Positions 53,466-61,679 are shown, counted from the stretch's first letter. The stretch is 64,000 bases of DNA from Acidimicrobiales bacterium (GCA_041394185.1 JAWKIQ010000004.1:62001-126000); one strand, 5' to 3'. Numbers and translations are program-made. The notes: generated by a model not told the origin, from the sequence alone.

Positions 53466-53511
53466 TGTGCAGGCTGGGTCGCCGGCTCTGTGCAGGTCTG
53501 GTCGCCGGCTT
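53466..53511. repeat. 23-bp tandem repeat in the regulator/DUF2202 intergenic region
   Basis: Two adjacent 23-bp units (53466-53488 and 53489-53511), 19 of 23 bases alike; each begins TGTGCAGG and ends GGTCGCCGGCT. They lie 56 bp from response regulator 1 and 97 bp from the DUF2202 gene start. They could be a response-regulator binding site. Confidence 0.6.
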
Positions 53512-53607
53512 CATGGCAGCTTCACAAAAGCGCGATCAAAGGCTTCATCGGACATCGAGAACATGACATCGAAGCCGAGCACTCGGCCCCGAAGAAGGGA
53601 CAAGGTC

Positions 53608-54408
53608 ATGAAGTTCGAAATCACCAACACCGTCAAGACCGGACGTGCGTTTCTGCTTGCTGCCGCACTCGCCGGATCTGGGCCGATCCTTGCCGCATGC
53701 GCCGGCGACTCGACCGATGCCGCCACCGAACCCGCAACGGCAGACCTGGTTCTCGCGGCCACGTCGCAGACCGTCGACCAGGCCGACATCGACAACCTGC
53801 TGTTCATGCGCCAGGAAGAGAAGCTCGCCGCCGACGTCTACAACGTGCTCTACGAACAATGGGGTCTGCGTCCCTTCGCCAACATCGAACAGGCAGAGCT
53901 GACACATCAGGCCGAGGTTTCTGCCGTGCTCGCTTCGCTGGGCATCGAAGACCCCATCGACGCGCTCGCGCCGGGCGAGTTCATCGACCCCGCCCTGCAG
54001 GACCTCTACCACGACTTGGTCGAGCGGGGCATGATCTCGGCCCAGGAAGCCTTGATGGTTGGCGCGTTGATCGAAGAGGTCGACATCGCCGATCTTCGTC
54101 AGCGGGCCTCTGAGGTTCCCGAAATCGATGCTCTCTATGCCCGCCTCGAAGCCGGATCGAACAACCACCTCCGGGCCTTCGTTCGCAGCCTCGAGGGGTT
54201 CGGCGTCGAATACGACGCCCAGGTACTCGAAACAGCTGACGTAGCCGCGATCGTGGCAGCCGATAACACGATGGGTCACGAGATGCAGGGCCAGGGCGTC
54301 CAGGGTCAGGGTGGCCACGGCCAGGGAGGCCTCGGCCAGGGCCAGGGAATGGGTCAGGGTCAGGGCGGCCAGGGAATGGGCCAGGGCCATGGCCGTGGGC
54401 GCAGCTAG
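53608..54408 (+). CDS. DUF2202 lipoprotein A (ferritin-like)
   Basis: 266 residues from the ATG at 53608 with GAAGGGACAAGG upstream. Lipobox GPILAAC near residue 30. The DUF2202 domain spans about residues 60-215: LLFMRQEEKLAADVYNVLYE, NIEQAELTHQAEV, PGEFIDPALQDLYHDLVERG, and ALYARLEAGSNNHLRAFVRS. Its Glu, Glu/His and Asn-His residues look like ligands of a ferritin-like helical bundle. The C-terminal 45 residues are a low-complexity Gly/Gln/Met/His repeat (GQGMGQGQGG type). Ferritin-like proteins often bind metals, but the function of DUF2202 is not established. Response regulator 2 begins 11 bp after the stop. Confidence 0.85.
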   Translation: MKFEITNTVKTGRAFLLAAALAGSGPILAACAGDSTDAATEPATADLVLAATSQTVDQADIDNLLFMRQEEKLAADVYNVLYEQWGLRPFANIEQAELTHQAEVSAVLASLGIEDPIDALAPGEFIDPALQDLYHDLVERGMISAQEALMVGALIEEVDIADLRQRASEVPEIDALYARLEAGSNNHLRAFVRSLEGFGVEYDAQVLETADVAAIVAADNTMGHEMQGQGVQGQGGHGQGGLGQGQGMGQGQGGQGMGQGHGRGRS

Positions 54409-54418
54409 CATCGCCCAG

Positions 54419-55126
54419 ATGGCCGGCGGAGTCCCCTCGATCCTCGTGGTCGATGACGACCCCAAGATCCGCGACCTCGTGTCCTCGTATCTCGCTGCCG
54501 AGGGCTACGAGGTCGCCGGCGCGTCGGACGGGGCCCAGGCGATACAGCGGGTCAGAGCTCTCGAACCCGACCTGGTGGTGATGGACGTCGTGATGCCCGG
54601 CATCGACGGCATCGAGGCGCTGCGCCAGGTGCGCACCTTCTCCGACGTCTACGTCATCATGCTGACCGCTCGTTCGGAGGAGACCGACAAGCTGATCGGG
54701 CTGTCGGTGGGCGCCGATGACTATCTCACCAAGCCTTTCAGCCCTCGTGAGCTGGTGGCGCGGGTCAAAGCGGTGCTACGCCGCACACGATCTTCGGCCG
54801 CGGCCAGCGGTGCCGAGGAGACGCTCGTCTTTCCATCTCTGACCATCGATACCAGTCGACGTGATGTGGAGGTCGATGGTGAACCGGCAGAGCTGACAAC
54901 CCTAGAGTTCGATCTGCTCAAGGCCATGGCTCTTCAGCCTCGTCGGGTCTTCTCGCGCCGCCAGCTGCTCGAGGCGGTGTGGGGGTGGGATTTCGTGGGC
55001 GACGATCGCGTTGTCGACGTGCACATCCGCAATCTGCGCAAGGCGCTGGGAGACAGCGCCACCGAGCCCCGGTTCATCGGCACCGTGCGCGGGGTGGGCT
55101 ACCGGTTCGAGCTGGAGCCGTCGTGA
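54419..55126 (+). CDS. OmpR-type response regulator 2
   Basis: 235 residues from the ATG at 54419. Receiver domain (ILVVDDDPKIRDLV, phospho-aspartate in LVVMDVVMPGIDGIEALRQV, DYLTKPFSPREL) and C-terminal winged helix (LTTLEFDLLKAMALQPRRVF, VVDVHIRNLRKALGD). The stop overlaps the kinase 2 GTG by 4 bases (GTGA). It is probably co-transcribed with the DUF2202 gene A. Confidence 0.94.
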   Translation: MAGGVPSILVVDDDPKIRDLVSSYLAAEGYEVAGASDGAQAIQRVRALEPDLVVMDVVMPGIDGIEALRQVRTFSDVYVIMLTARSEETDKLIGLSVGADDYLTKPFSPRELVARVKAVLRRTRSSAAASGAEETLVFPSLTIDTSRRDVEVDGEPAELTTLEFDLLKAMALQPRRVFSRRQLLEAVWGWDFVGDDRVVDVHIRNLRKALGDSATEPRFIGTVRGVGYRFELEPS

Positions 55127-56232
55127 GCGCCGCGACCGGGTCGCGGCGCAGTGTCGGCGGCGTGCTGATCTGGTCATATGTAGCGGTCATCGCCGTGGTG
55201 GCTGGTGTGGGCTTCGTCACCGTCAGATTCCTGACGCCACGGCTGTTCGAGCGCCGCCTCACAGGCATGGGTTTTGGGGCCGGCGGGCCCAGGCACAACC
55301 AGGATCCGTTCGCCGACCCGGCCATTTCGGACAGCCTCAACCGATCTCTGACCATCGCCGCCGGAGTCGCTGCGCTGGCGGGCGTGCTGCTTGCCGCCGG
55401 TGTCGCCTGGTGGGTGGTGCGTACCCTCTCGGCTCGGGTACATGCGATGCGCGATGCCACCCACCGGCTGGCGGCGGGCGATCACTCGGCCCGGGTTGCC
55501 GAACCGCCAGAAGCCGAGCTCGCCGATCTGGCTCTGTCGATCAACACTCTCGCTGAAACGCTCGAGGCCACCGAACAGAATCGGGCCCGGCTGATCTCGG
55601 ACCTGGCTCACGAGCTGCGAAATCCCCTCACCACCATCGAGGGAACGATGGAGGCTCTGATCGACGGAGTCATGGAGCCAACACCGGAGACCTTTGCTTC
55701 GGTGATCGAGGAAGCCGACCGCCTGAGGCGCCTCACCGACGATCTCTCCCTGCTGGCCAAGGGGCAGGAGGGTGCCCTCCAGTTGTCGCAAGACCGGGTC
55801 GATGTGGGTGACGTGGTATCGGCTGTGGCAGATCGCCTGAGGTCGCAGTTCGAGTTGAAGGGCGTGACGTTGTCGGTGGATGTGCCGCCCGAGGCTGCGG
55901 TGGTGGGCGATGCCGACCGCCTTGCCCAGGTGTTCACCAACATCGTGGGCAACGCTTTGACCCACACACCTCAGGGCGGTTCGGTCGCGATCTGGGTTCG
56001 ATCGGGCAGCGAGGTAGTGGTTCGGGTCACCGACAGCGGCTCGGGTATCCCTGCCGACCAGCTGGTCGCGGTGTTCGACCGGTACACCCGGCTCGACCAC
56101 ACCCGGCCGGGCACCGGCATTGGGCTGAACATTGCGCGCACCCTGGTCAACGCTCATGGCGGCACCATCGCTGCGCACTCGGACGGGCCCGGCGCCGGCA
56201 CCACCTTCGAGGTCGTTCTGCCATCGGCCTGA
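55123..56232 (+). CDS. Sensor histidine kinase 2
   Basis: 369 residues from a GTG. Membrane helix 1 (residues ~12-35), a short extracellular part of ~45 residues with GFGAGGPRHNQDPFADP, membrane helix 2 (~82-102), HAMP (LSARVHAMRDATHRLAAGDH), HisKA with histidine in LISDLAHELRNPLTTIEGT, and HATPase (NIVGNALTHTPQGG, TDSGSGIP, GTGIGLNIARTLV). It signals to response regulator 2. The small extracellular loop is Gly/Asp rich with a single histidine. Confidence 0.93.
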   Translation: MSAATGSRRSVGGVLIWSYVAVIAVVAGVGFVTVRFLTPRLFERRLTGMGFGAGGPRHNQDPFADPAISDSLNRSLTIAAGVAALAGVLLAAGVAWWVVRTLSARVHAMRDATHRLAAGDHSARVAEPPEAELADLALSINTLAETLEATEQNRARLISDLAHELRNPLTTIEGTMEALIDGVMEPTPETFASVIEEADRLRRLTDDLSLLAKGQEGALQLSQDRVDVGDVVSAVADRLRSQFELKGVTLSVDVPPEAAVVGDADRLAQVFTNIVGNALTHTPQGGSVAIWVRSGSEVVVRVTDSGSGIPADQLVAVFDRYTRLDHTRPGTGIGLNIARTLVNAHGGTIAAHSDGPGAGTTFEVVLPSA

Positions 56233-56257
56233 CCGGCCCGCAACTCCGACGCCCGAT

Positions 56258-56322
56258 TCTGGGGTCACCTTCTGGATCTGGGGTCAGGTTCGGGTCGCCG
56301 GCGGGCCAAATTCGACCCCAGA
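56258..56322. repeat. Direct and inverted repeats of TCTGGGGTCA
   Basis: TCTGGGGTCA at 56258-56267 and 56277-56286 (19 bp apart) and the inverted GACCCCAGA at 56314-56322. It lies between kinase 2 and the second DUF2202 gene. It may be an operator or a stem-loop repeat. Confidence 0.5.
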
Positions 56323-56396
56323 TTCCACGGCGGGGGTGTTGGGGTTTGGGACGAAGGGCCCGGGCGATGCGCCAGACGGTCGCCTAGCGTTTGGGG

Positions 56397-56996
56397 ATGC
56401 GTACCGCCGACGACATCGACATCTCGAACCTCGTGTTCATGCGCCAGGAAGAGAAGCTCGCCGCCGATGTGTACCGGGCGCTGGGCGCAAAGTGGGACCA
56501 TCCGGCGTTCTCGAACATCGAGGAGTCGGAGCTGTTTCACCAGGCCGAGGTAGTCGCCCAGCTGGCGCGCTTCGGGATCGAGGACCCGATCGCGCACCTG
56601 GGGCCTGGCGAGTTCGACGACCCGGCGATGGCCGAGATGTACCAGTCGTTCGTGGCCCGAGGGCTCGAGTCACTGGACGAGGCGATGAGGGTGGCCGGCC
56701 ACATCGAGGAGCTCGACATCGCCGACCTGCGGGCCCGACGTTGTGGCGTGCCCGAGATCGACCAGCTCTATGACCTGCTCGAGTTGGGGTCGCACAACCA
56801 TCTGCGGGCCTTTGTCATCAACCTGGCCTATATGGGGCACCCGTATAGACCGCAGGTGCTGACACCCCAGGAAGTGGTCGACATCCTCACCGCCGGTGCT
56901 AGCGGCTGCAACAGCCAGGCGTGCCACGGCGCTGCAGGTGCCGACCATCATGGCGGCGGACACTCGTGCGTGCCCACCGATGGCGGGTGTCACTAG
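56397..56996 (+). CDS. DUF2202 protein B with a Cys/His-rich tail
   Basis: 199 residues from the ATG at 56397 (a TTG two codons upstream is less likely). The DUF2202 domain is close to protein A: LVFMRQEEKLAADVYRALGA, FSNIEESELFHQAEVVAQLA, PGEFDDPAMAEMYQSFVARG and ELGSHNHLRAFVINL. There is no signal peptide, so it should be cytoplasmic. The last 30 residues are rich in Cys and His (GCNSQACHGAAGADHHGGGH, then CVPTDGGCH), a likely metal-binding tail. It converges on the LysM gene with a 4-base overlap. Confidence 0.85.
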   Translation: MRTADDIDISNLVFMRQEEKLAADVYRALGAKWDHPAFSNIEESELFHQAEVVAQLARFGIEDPIAHLGPGEFDDPAMAEMYQSFVARGLESLDEAMRVAGHIEELDIADLRARRCGVPEIDQLYDLLELGSHNHLRAFVINLAYMGHPYRPQVLTPQEVVDILTAGASGCNSQACHGAAGADHHGGGHSCVPTDGGCH

Positions 56997-57766
56997 CCCG
57001 GGTTATCGCTGCTCGGAATTGTGATGGTCATTCCGGGGTAGATCAGGTCGGGGTCGTCGGGGCGCGGCAGGCTGTCTCGGTTTGCGTCGATGATGCCCAA
57101 CCAGTGCCTGGCGATGTCGTTCAGGTCAGAGCCCGAGGGTGCGGTGCGTTCGGCGATGCTCCATAGGTTGTCGCCCTCTTCGACCAGCCACGAGCCTTGT
57201 ATACCCGGCCGCTGGGAAGAGGGTGTGCCGTCGCCCGGCGCCACATCGGCATCGCCGAGATCAGCGGGCGTAACCGGGTAGTCGTATCGGGGCCAGCCAA
57301 CCTCGCCGACGTGGGTCAGGGTGGCAGTCGCCCGTGTGCCGATCTGGTCTGTTCCAGCGCTTGGTTCGGCCTGGGCGCCAGCCGTCACGGTGGCGCCCAC
57401 GGTGAGCGTCGTAGCAAGCGCAACGCCCGCCACGGGTCGCATCGCTCGCCGCCCGACTTCGGGAAGTCTTTCGAAGAGCCTGGCCGCCGACGTTGCGGCG
57501 CCCACGGCGCGAAGTGCCAACCCGGTCACGGTGACCACGCTCAGCCACAGGGTCCAGGCCAACGCACCGAAGCGCACCAGGGTCGCGGCCATCTCGGTCG
57601 GGTCGGTTCGATCGAGCCAAGCTGCAACGTCGAAACCGGCCACCAGAGAACCGGGGGAGGGGCCTATGGGTATGGTCCAAAGCACTGCGGCGCTGCCGAG
57701 CAGCCCCACTACCCATGCGATGACCGCGAACGTCGACATGTGCGGAGCTGGTGTGCGTCGGTTCAT
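56993..57766 (-). CDS. LysM domain membrane protein
   Basis: 257 residues from the ATG at 57766, overlapping the pseudokinase stop by 4 bases. Three hydrophobic segments in the first 150 residues (FAVIAWVVGLLGSAAVLWTI; LAWTLWLSVVTVTGLALRAV; PVAGVALATTLTVGATVTAG) precede an extracellular Asp/Pro-rich region. A C-terminal LysM domain follows (WLVEEGDNLWSIAERTA, then HWLGIIDANRDSLPRPDDPD, IYPGMTITIP). LysM binds peptidoglycan. Related layouts occur in actinobacterial Tad-linked genes. It is probably co-transcribed with the pseudokinase. Confidence 0.82.
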   Translation of the reverse strand: MNRRTPAPHMSTFAVIAWVVGLLGSAAVLWTIPIGPSPGSLVAGFDVAAWLDRTDPTEMAATLVRFGALAWTLWLSVVTVTGLALRAVGAATSAARLFERLPEVGRRAMRPVAGVALATTLTVGATVTAGAQAEPSAGTDQIGTRATATLTHVGEVGWPRYDYPVTPADLGDADVAPGDGTPSSQRPGIQGSWLVEEGDNLWSIAERTAPSGSDLNDIARHWLGIIDANRDSLPRPDDPDLIYPGMTITIPSSDNPG

Positions 57767-59121
57767 CCTTGCTCCTGGGCGGTCAGCGGAGCCGTTGGCA
57801 TCGAGTGCCTGGCACCGTCGGCGGTCTCGTAGTCGAGGGCGCCGCATGCGCTGGACCAGACCGACACCACTCCATCGATCTCGGTTGTGGCCTCGACCGT
57901 GACGCTTTGACCCCCCGAAGGCCACGCGTCGAACAGGAACACCCGCCCGGTCGAATCGACGAGGGCTGGGGTGGCGCTGCCGTCGCAGTTCCAGTCTCCG
58001 ACGATCGCAAAGTCTTCTGGAGTGCCCAGTGTGAACCTCTGGGACCCAACGTCGATGCGACCGTTCGATGCGGTCCATCGCTCGGGGCATCCATCGCCGT
58101 CGATGTCGGCGAGGTTTGCGGCATCGGGTGGTGTCGGACAGGCTGGCTCGATCGCCATGACGAGCTCGGCGCCCTGTGGTGGGGGACCGTCAGTGGTGGG
58201 TGCCGGCATCGGCTGCGTGGTCGCGGCCGCATCGGCTGGTGGGCTGTCGGGTCTTGCGCCGTCGGGGACCAGATGTGCCGCTGCCAGGACAAGAAGGGCG
58301 CCGACGACCGCGGCCCCTGCCAGCACTGGCGTTCTGTGGACCTGCCACGCGGCCGAGATTCGGCCGGCAAGTGCGGTGGCCGTCTTGGCTAGATCGGTGG
58401 TGGGTTCTGCCGGATTGGAGGCGAGAGGTTCTGAGGGGGCGGTTTCGGCGTTGCTCAACTGATGAAGCCGGAGCGCCAACGAGCTTGCGGTCGCCTTCGT
58501 GACCTCGTGGGCATCGGCGACCTGAGCGATGTGGCGCAGGCTGTCGTTCAGTCGATCGCCCGGGTGCTCGGCTTCGGTTCGGTCGAGTTCGCGCTCTAGC
58601 AGCCGAGCTATCGCCGCAACGTCGAGTTGGGGTTCGAGCCCGTCGGGCCGGGCATCGGAGCGAACTGGGCTTGCGTTGCCGAACCCGCACAGGACCGCCC
58701 GGCCCTGCTGATCGACCAGAACATGCTCGGCGCCGAGGTTTCCGTGTACGAAGCCCGCGCTGTGAATCTCGCCCAAGGTCTGGCAGACCTGGCCGAACAC
58801 CACCACCAGTTCGGAAGGCTCGAGAGCACGATGATGCAGAAGGTCGACCGCGTCGAGTTTGGCCAACTCGAGCGCAGTTCCCTCGGGGCCGTCTTTGAGG
58901 TTGAGCACCTCGACGGTTCCCGGATGGCGCAGCGTCTGAAGGACTTCGGCCTCAGACCGACGGCGCAGCGGATCGGAAGGTGGGGCCGGTTTGACGAACA
59001 CGTCGGGCGCCTCGGGCTCGGGACTGGGCACGGCAGTCAGGTGGCCTGTGCTGCCGGAGGGGTGAGTGCCCCGACCTGCCGGATGTTCTCCCCTGGGATC
59101 GGTCGGTGTGCCTTTGAACAT
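57763..59121 (-). CDS. Transmembrane pseudokinase with extracellular domain
   Basis: 452 residues. Residues ~45-225 have a protein-kinase-like fold, but the catalytic loop reads VHGNLGAEHVLVD where HRDxKxxN is expected (D to N, N to H), and the DFG position reads GFG (LCGFGNAS). Both the catalytic and metal-binding aspartates are lost, so this is a pseudokinase, probably a scaffold or regulator. A single membrane helix (GAAVVGALLVLAAAHLV, ~280-297) leads to an extracellular domain with an FG-GAP/EF-like DIDGDGCPERW and WNCDGSATPALVDSTGRVFL. It starts at an ATG with an apparent leaderless promoter. Confidence 0.85.
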   Translation of the reverse strand: MFKGTPTDPRGEHPAGRGTHPSGSTGHLTAVPSPEPEAPDVFVKPAPPSDPLRRRSEAEVLQTLRHPGTVEVLNLKDGPEGTALELAKLDAVDLLHHRALEPSELVVVFGQVCQTLGEIHSAGFVHGNLGAEHVLVDQQGRAVLCGFGNASPVRSDARPDGLEPQLDVAAIARLLERELDRTEAEHPGDRLNDSLRHIAQVADAHEVTKATASSLALRLHQLSNAETAPSEPLASNPAEPTTDLAKTATALAGRISAAWQVHRTPVLAGAAVVGALLVLAAAHLVPDGARPDSPPADAAATTQPMPAPTTDGPPPQGAELVMAIEPACPTPPDAANLADIDGDGCPERWTASNGRIDVGSQRFTLGTPEDFAIVGDWNCDGSATPALVDSTGRVFLFDAWPSGGQSVTVEATTEIDGVVSVWSSACGALDYETADGARHSMPTAPLTAQEQG

Positions 59122-59156
59122 ATTGAAACACTATGAAAAATACTAAAAGAGGTCAA
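59119..59156 (-). promoter_or_regulatory. Leaderless promoter of the pseudokinase gene
   Basis: On the minus strand TTGACC (59156-59151) and TAGTGT (59133-59128) are 17 bases apart, and the ATG (59121-59119) follows 6 bases after the -10 box, so transcription would start at the A of ATG. The region is unusually AT-rich for this genome. Confidence 0.6.
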
Positions 59157-59160
59157 TGGT

Positions 59161-59661
59161 CTATCCGGGAGGAGACGCCGTGGCCATTGCCCTGGCCGAG
59201 ACCGATCGGGTGCTTTCGCCTCCGGGCGTCCTCAGGAGCAATCGGACCTCGGCGGTCACAACCACCTCGACGGTCGTCGCGTCGACGCGGCTCACGGTTA
59301 CCTCGACCGACCCCGGTATCAAGCCGCTGCGAGAGGCGCCTCTGGCGGCGTCGATGCGCCAGCCGACCGCCCCTGCCAGGTCGGCAACCAGCTGGTATTC
59401 GCCGGTGCGTCTGAAGTGTTGTTGGTCGAGGGCAAGGGTGGCGACGTCGTTGGCCACCTCCGATGCGAGGCTCGCAGCGCTGCGCTCGGCCATGTACGAC
59501 ACCGAAGCGTTCAGTGTCATGGCTCCCAGCGCCAGCACGATGACGATGCCAGCGGGAATCAGCAGCAGAGCGCTGCCCGTCTGGTCGGTCGTGCGCCGGG
59601 ACGACCGCCCTTGATGGTGCGGCGTCACCTCGTCACCCACATCGGCCGCCGTCGAGTGCAT
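59161..59661 (-). CDS. TadG/TadE-like pilus assembly protein
   Basis: 166 residues. A short basic start, then a TadE-like membrane segment (GSALLLIPAGIVIVLALGAM, residues ~28-50) followed by SVSYMAERSAASLASEVAND, typical of minor pilins of the Tad system, and a beta-rich extracellular part (SVEVTVSRVDATTVEVVVTA). It overlaps the previous TadE-like gene by 29 bases. Last gene of the Tad operon here. Confidence 0.7.
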   Translation of the reverse strand: MHSTAADVGDEVTPHHQGRSSRRTTDQTGSALLLIPAGIVIVLALGAMTLNASVSYMAERSAASLASEVANDVATLALDQQHFRRTGEYQLVADLAGAVGWRIDAARGASRSGLIPGSVEVTVSRVDATTVEVVVTAEVRLLLRTPGGESTRSVSARAMATASPPG

Positions 59662-60094
59662 CGCGGTAGGGGTCGACGATCTCGGTGTGCGAAGACGTCA
59701 CCTCGAATCCGTTTCCCCAATCGACGAATCCCAGCCTCACCACCGGAACCGAGTAGGTCACCTCGAAAGTGACCGGTGCACAGCGATCGAGGACCAGCGG
59801 ACCATTGGCCCGCACGGTTGCCCTGCCCGAGTCGCGCCCCGCGGCCGTCAAGACGTCGAGCGCCGCGGATCGTGCCCGCTGTTCGGCCGCGCCGGCATCT
59901 ACCTGAGACTCGACAAATGTGCGGGTCGCTTCGCGTGCGGCCGACTCGGTTGCAGACTTCGCTTCGATGACTGCCCACAGCTGGCCGAAGAACAACACCC
60001 CGACCGCAAACACCAGCACCCCCAGTGGGAGCATCTCGATTCCGGCCAGCTGGCCGCGTTCGTCCGAGCGCCGTTGGGCCAGGCGGGTCGTCAT
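59633..60094 (-). CDS. TadE-like pilus assembly protein
   Basis: 153 residues from the ATG at 60094. RSDERGQLAGIEMLPLGVLV contains the Gly-Gln/Glu motif before the hydrophobic segment (VLVFAVGVLFFGQLWAVIEA). The rest (SATESAAREATRTFVES, then a beta-rich tail) is typical of TadE-type minor pilins, processed by a prepilin peptidase. A 4-base overlap with the previous gene (60091-60094). Confidence 0.72.
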   Translation of the reverse strand: MTTRLAQRRSDERGQLAGIEMLPLGVLVFAVGVLFFGQLWAVIEAKSATESAAREATRTFVESQVDAGAAEQRARSAALDVLTAAGRDSGRATVRANGPLVLDRCAPVTFEVTYSVPVVRLGFVDWGNGFEVTSSHTEIVDPYRDALDGGRCG

Positions 60095-60525
60095 CGTTGG
60101 GGCTCGATGGGACGTTCGACCCTGACACGGGTGGTTTCGGAGAGATCGTCGAGCCATGGCAGCCCCAGCGAAGGGCCAACCAGGGTGGGCGGGTTCGCTG
60201 TAACGGTCACCTGGACGACATCGTCGGTCGACCCTTCGAACGAAACCTGAACTCCGTCGGTGTTGGCGAGCAGCTGCTGCACATGTGCGGTTGCCCGCGC
60301 TCTTGCCGAGGGATCAGACGAAGATCCCGACTGAGCCACGATGCGCGCTGCGTCGTATGAGACGCCCTCAACGGACGACCCGAGATACATCGCGTACATG
60401 GTCTGTACGGCGGTGAACAGCATGATCAGGAACACCAACACCCCGAGTGTCACCGAGACGACGGCGGCACCACGCTGGTCTCGCAAACGCCGGCGACCGG
60501 AGATCGCCGGTCGCGCCGCGCTCAC
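60091..60525 (-). CDS. TadE-like pilus assembly protein
   Basis: 144 residues. RRLRDQRGAAVVSVTLGVLV and the following hydrophobic segment (FLIMLFTAVQTMYAMYLGSS) mark a TadE-like single-pass minor pilin, and GVSYDAARIVAQSG is the usual post-membrane segment. The rest is extracellular. It overlaps the neighbours on both sides by 4 bases. Confidence 0.78.
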   Translation of the reverse strand: MSAARPAISGRRRLRDQRGAAVVSVTLGVLVFLIMLFTAVQTMYAMYLGSSVEGVSYDAARIVAQSGSSSDPSARARATAHVQQLLANTDGVQVSFEGSTDDVVQVTVTANPPTLVGPSLGLPWLDDLSETTRVRVERPIEPQR

Positions 60526-60749
60526 CCTCCGATCTCGGCAATCTTTGATCGTGTGGTCGCTTCGGCATCAGCCCAGATCGACTGGAAGCCAACCCACATC
60601 AGGGCCCCAAGAGCTGCGACGATCAGAACCGCGATGGCTGCCGAGATGACGCCTTCGCCGGCTTCGTCCCGGACGCGGTGGCGTCCGGTGGCGAGCGTGG
60701 CGCTGATGCAGCACCACACGTTCAGCACGGTGTTGTTGGCGGTGGTCAT
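60522..60749 (-). CDS. Small Flp-pilin-like protein
   Basis: 75 residues. The N-terminal ~35 residues (polar, with two cysteines) precede the hydrophobic segment EGVISAAIAVLIVAALGALM and a short charged tail (EATTRSKIAEIGG). The Gly-Glu before the helix looks like a prepilin peptidase site, so it is the best candidate here for the major pilin subunit, although it differs from classic Flp. Sits between tadC and the TadE genes. Confidence 0.65.
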   Translation of the reverse strand: MTTANNTVLNVWCCISATLATGRHRVRDEAGEGVISAAIAVLIVAALGALMWVGFQSIWADAEATTRSKIAEIGG

Positions 60750-60776
60750 GGTGTGTCTCCTTCTGATTGTTTGTTG

Positions 60777-61679
60777 TCAGATCCCCGAGAACCCCGACAG
60801 GGCGCTCATGAACGGCACGGCCAGGAAGATCACTCCGGGCACCAGCGTCGCTACGGTCACCGGAATCCAGACCTGCTGGTTGCGGCGTTCGATGCGCTCG
60901 ATCAGCTCGCGCTGCAATGCCCGACGCATGCTGCGCGACTCGCTCGATATCAAGGCGCCCAGATCGCTGGTGTCCTGGTGCAGGGTCAGCACCGAGACCA
61001 GCTGGTGAAGCGTGGGCACGTTGGCGACTCTGGCCCATTCCAGAAGCGCGAGGTTGGTGTCGAGTCCTTGGCGTATGCGGTTGGTGACGCGCCGCAGGTC
61101 CGTGGCGCAGACGCCGTTGCCTCGCGTCGCGATACGGCTCAGTGCGCCATTGATGGAATAGCCCGAGCTGAGCAGCATTCCGATCTGTTCTGCGACCACG
61201 GGCAGTTCGAGGAACAGCCGCCGCTGGTGCTGCTCGCTCTGGCGCGCCAAGCCCTGCTCGACGAGTAGGAACGCAAGCAGTGGGCCGCACAGCAGCCCAG
61301 CGAGGGCGACGGGGCCGGGCGGTCTGACAGCCAGCAGCACCAACACCGCCGCTGCCAGTCCGACGAGGCTCATGGTGAGCTGGCGGGTGCGAAACGAAGT
61401 CGTGTCGTGATGAGAGTGAACCCGCTCGAGGCGCAGCGCCAGTTCCTCCGACACGCCGAAGCCGCGCGACAGCCGCTCGCCCAACGTGTTGGCCAGCGGT
61501 GTGATGACCTCGTCGAGCGACCGCGAAGTGGCCAGCGGCCGCGACGACCTCGCCCCACCCGTTTCGAAGGGGCGCAGGCGTTCGGCCAGCGGGAGCCTTC
61601 TGAACCAACGCAGGTGGGACAACGCCATGGTGGTCCCAGCCCACAGGACCAATGTGGACAGCACCGCGAGCCGACTCAC
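60777..61679 (-). CDS. tadC: Tad pilus inner-membrane protein TadC
   Basis: About 300 residues from the GTG at 61679, which overlaps the tadB stop (GTGA); an upstream extension is shadow sequence. Type II secretion F domain: LELPVVAEQIGMLLSSGYSI, ALSRIATRGNGVCATDLRRV, and hydrophobic segments near the ends. It forms the membrane platform with TadB. Confidence 0.85.
   Translation of the reverse strand: MSRLAVLSTLVLWAGTTMALSHLRWFRRLPLAERLRPFETGGARSSRPLATSRSLDEVITPLANTLGERLSRGFGVSEELALRLERVHSHHDTTSFRTRQLTMSLVGLAAAVLVLLAVRPPGPVALAGLLCGPLLAFLLVEQGLARQSEQHQRRLFLELPVVAEQIGMLLSSGYSINGALSRIATRGNGVCATDLRRVTNRIRQGLDTNLALLEWARVANVPTLHQLVSVLTLHQDTSDLGALISSESRSMRRALQRELIERIERRNQQVWIPVTVATLVPGVIFLAVPFMSALSGFSGI

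Noticed and set aside
54270..54410. GGCCAGGG-type DNA repeats as a CRISPR or satellite array
   Set aside because: They encode the Gly/Gln repeat tail of the DUF2202 lipoprotein and have no spacers.
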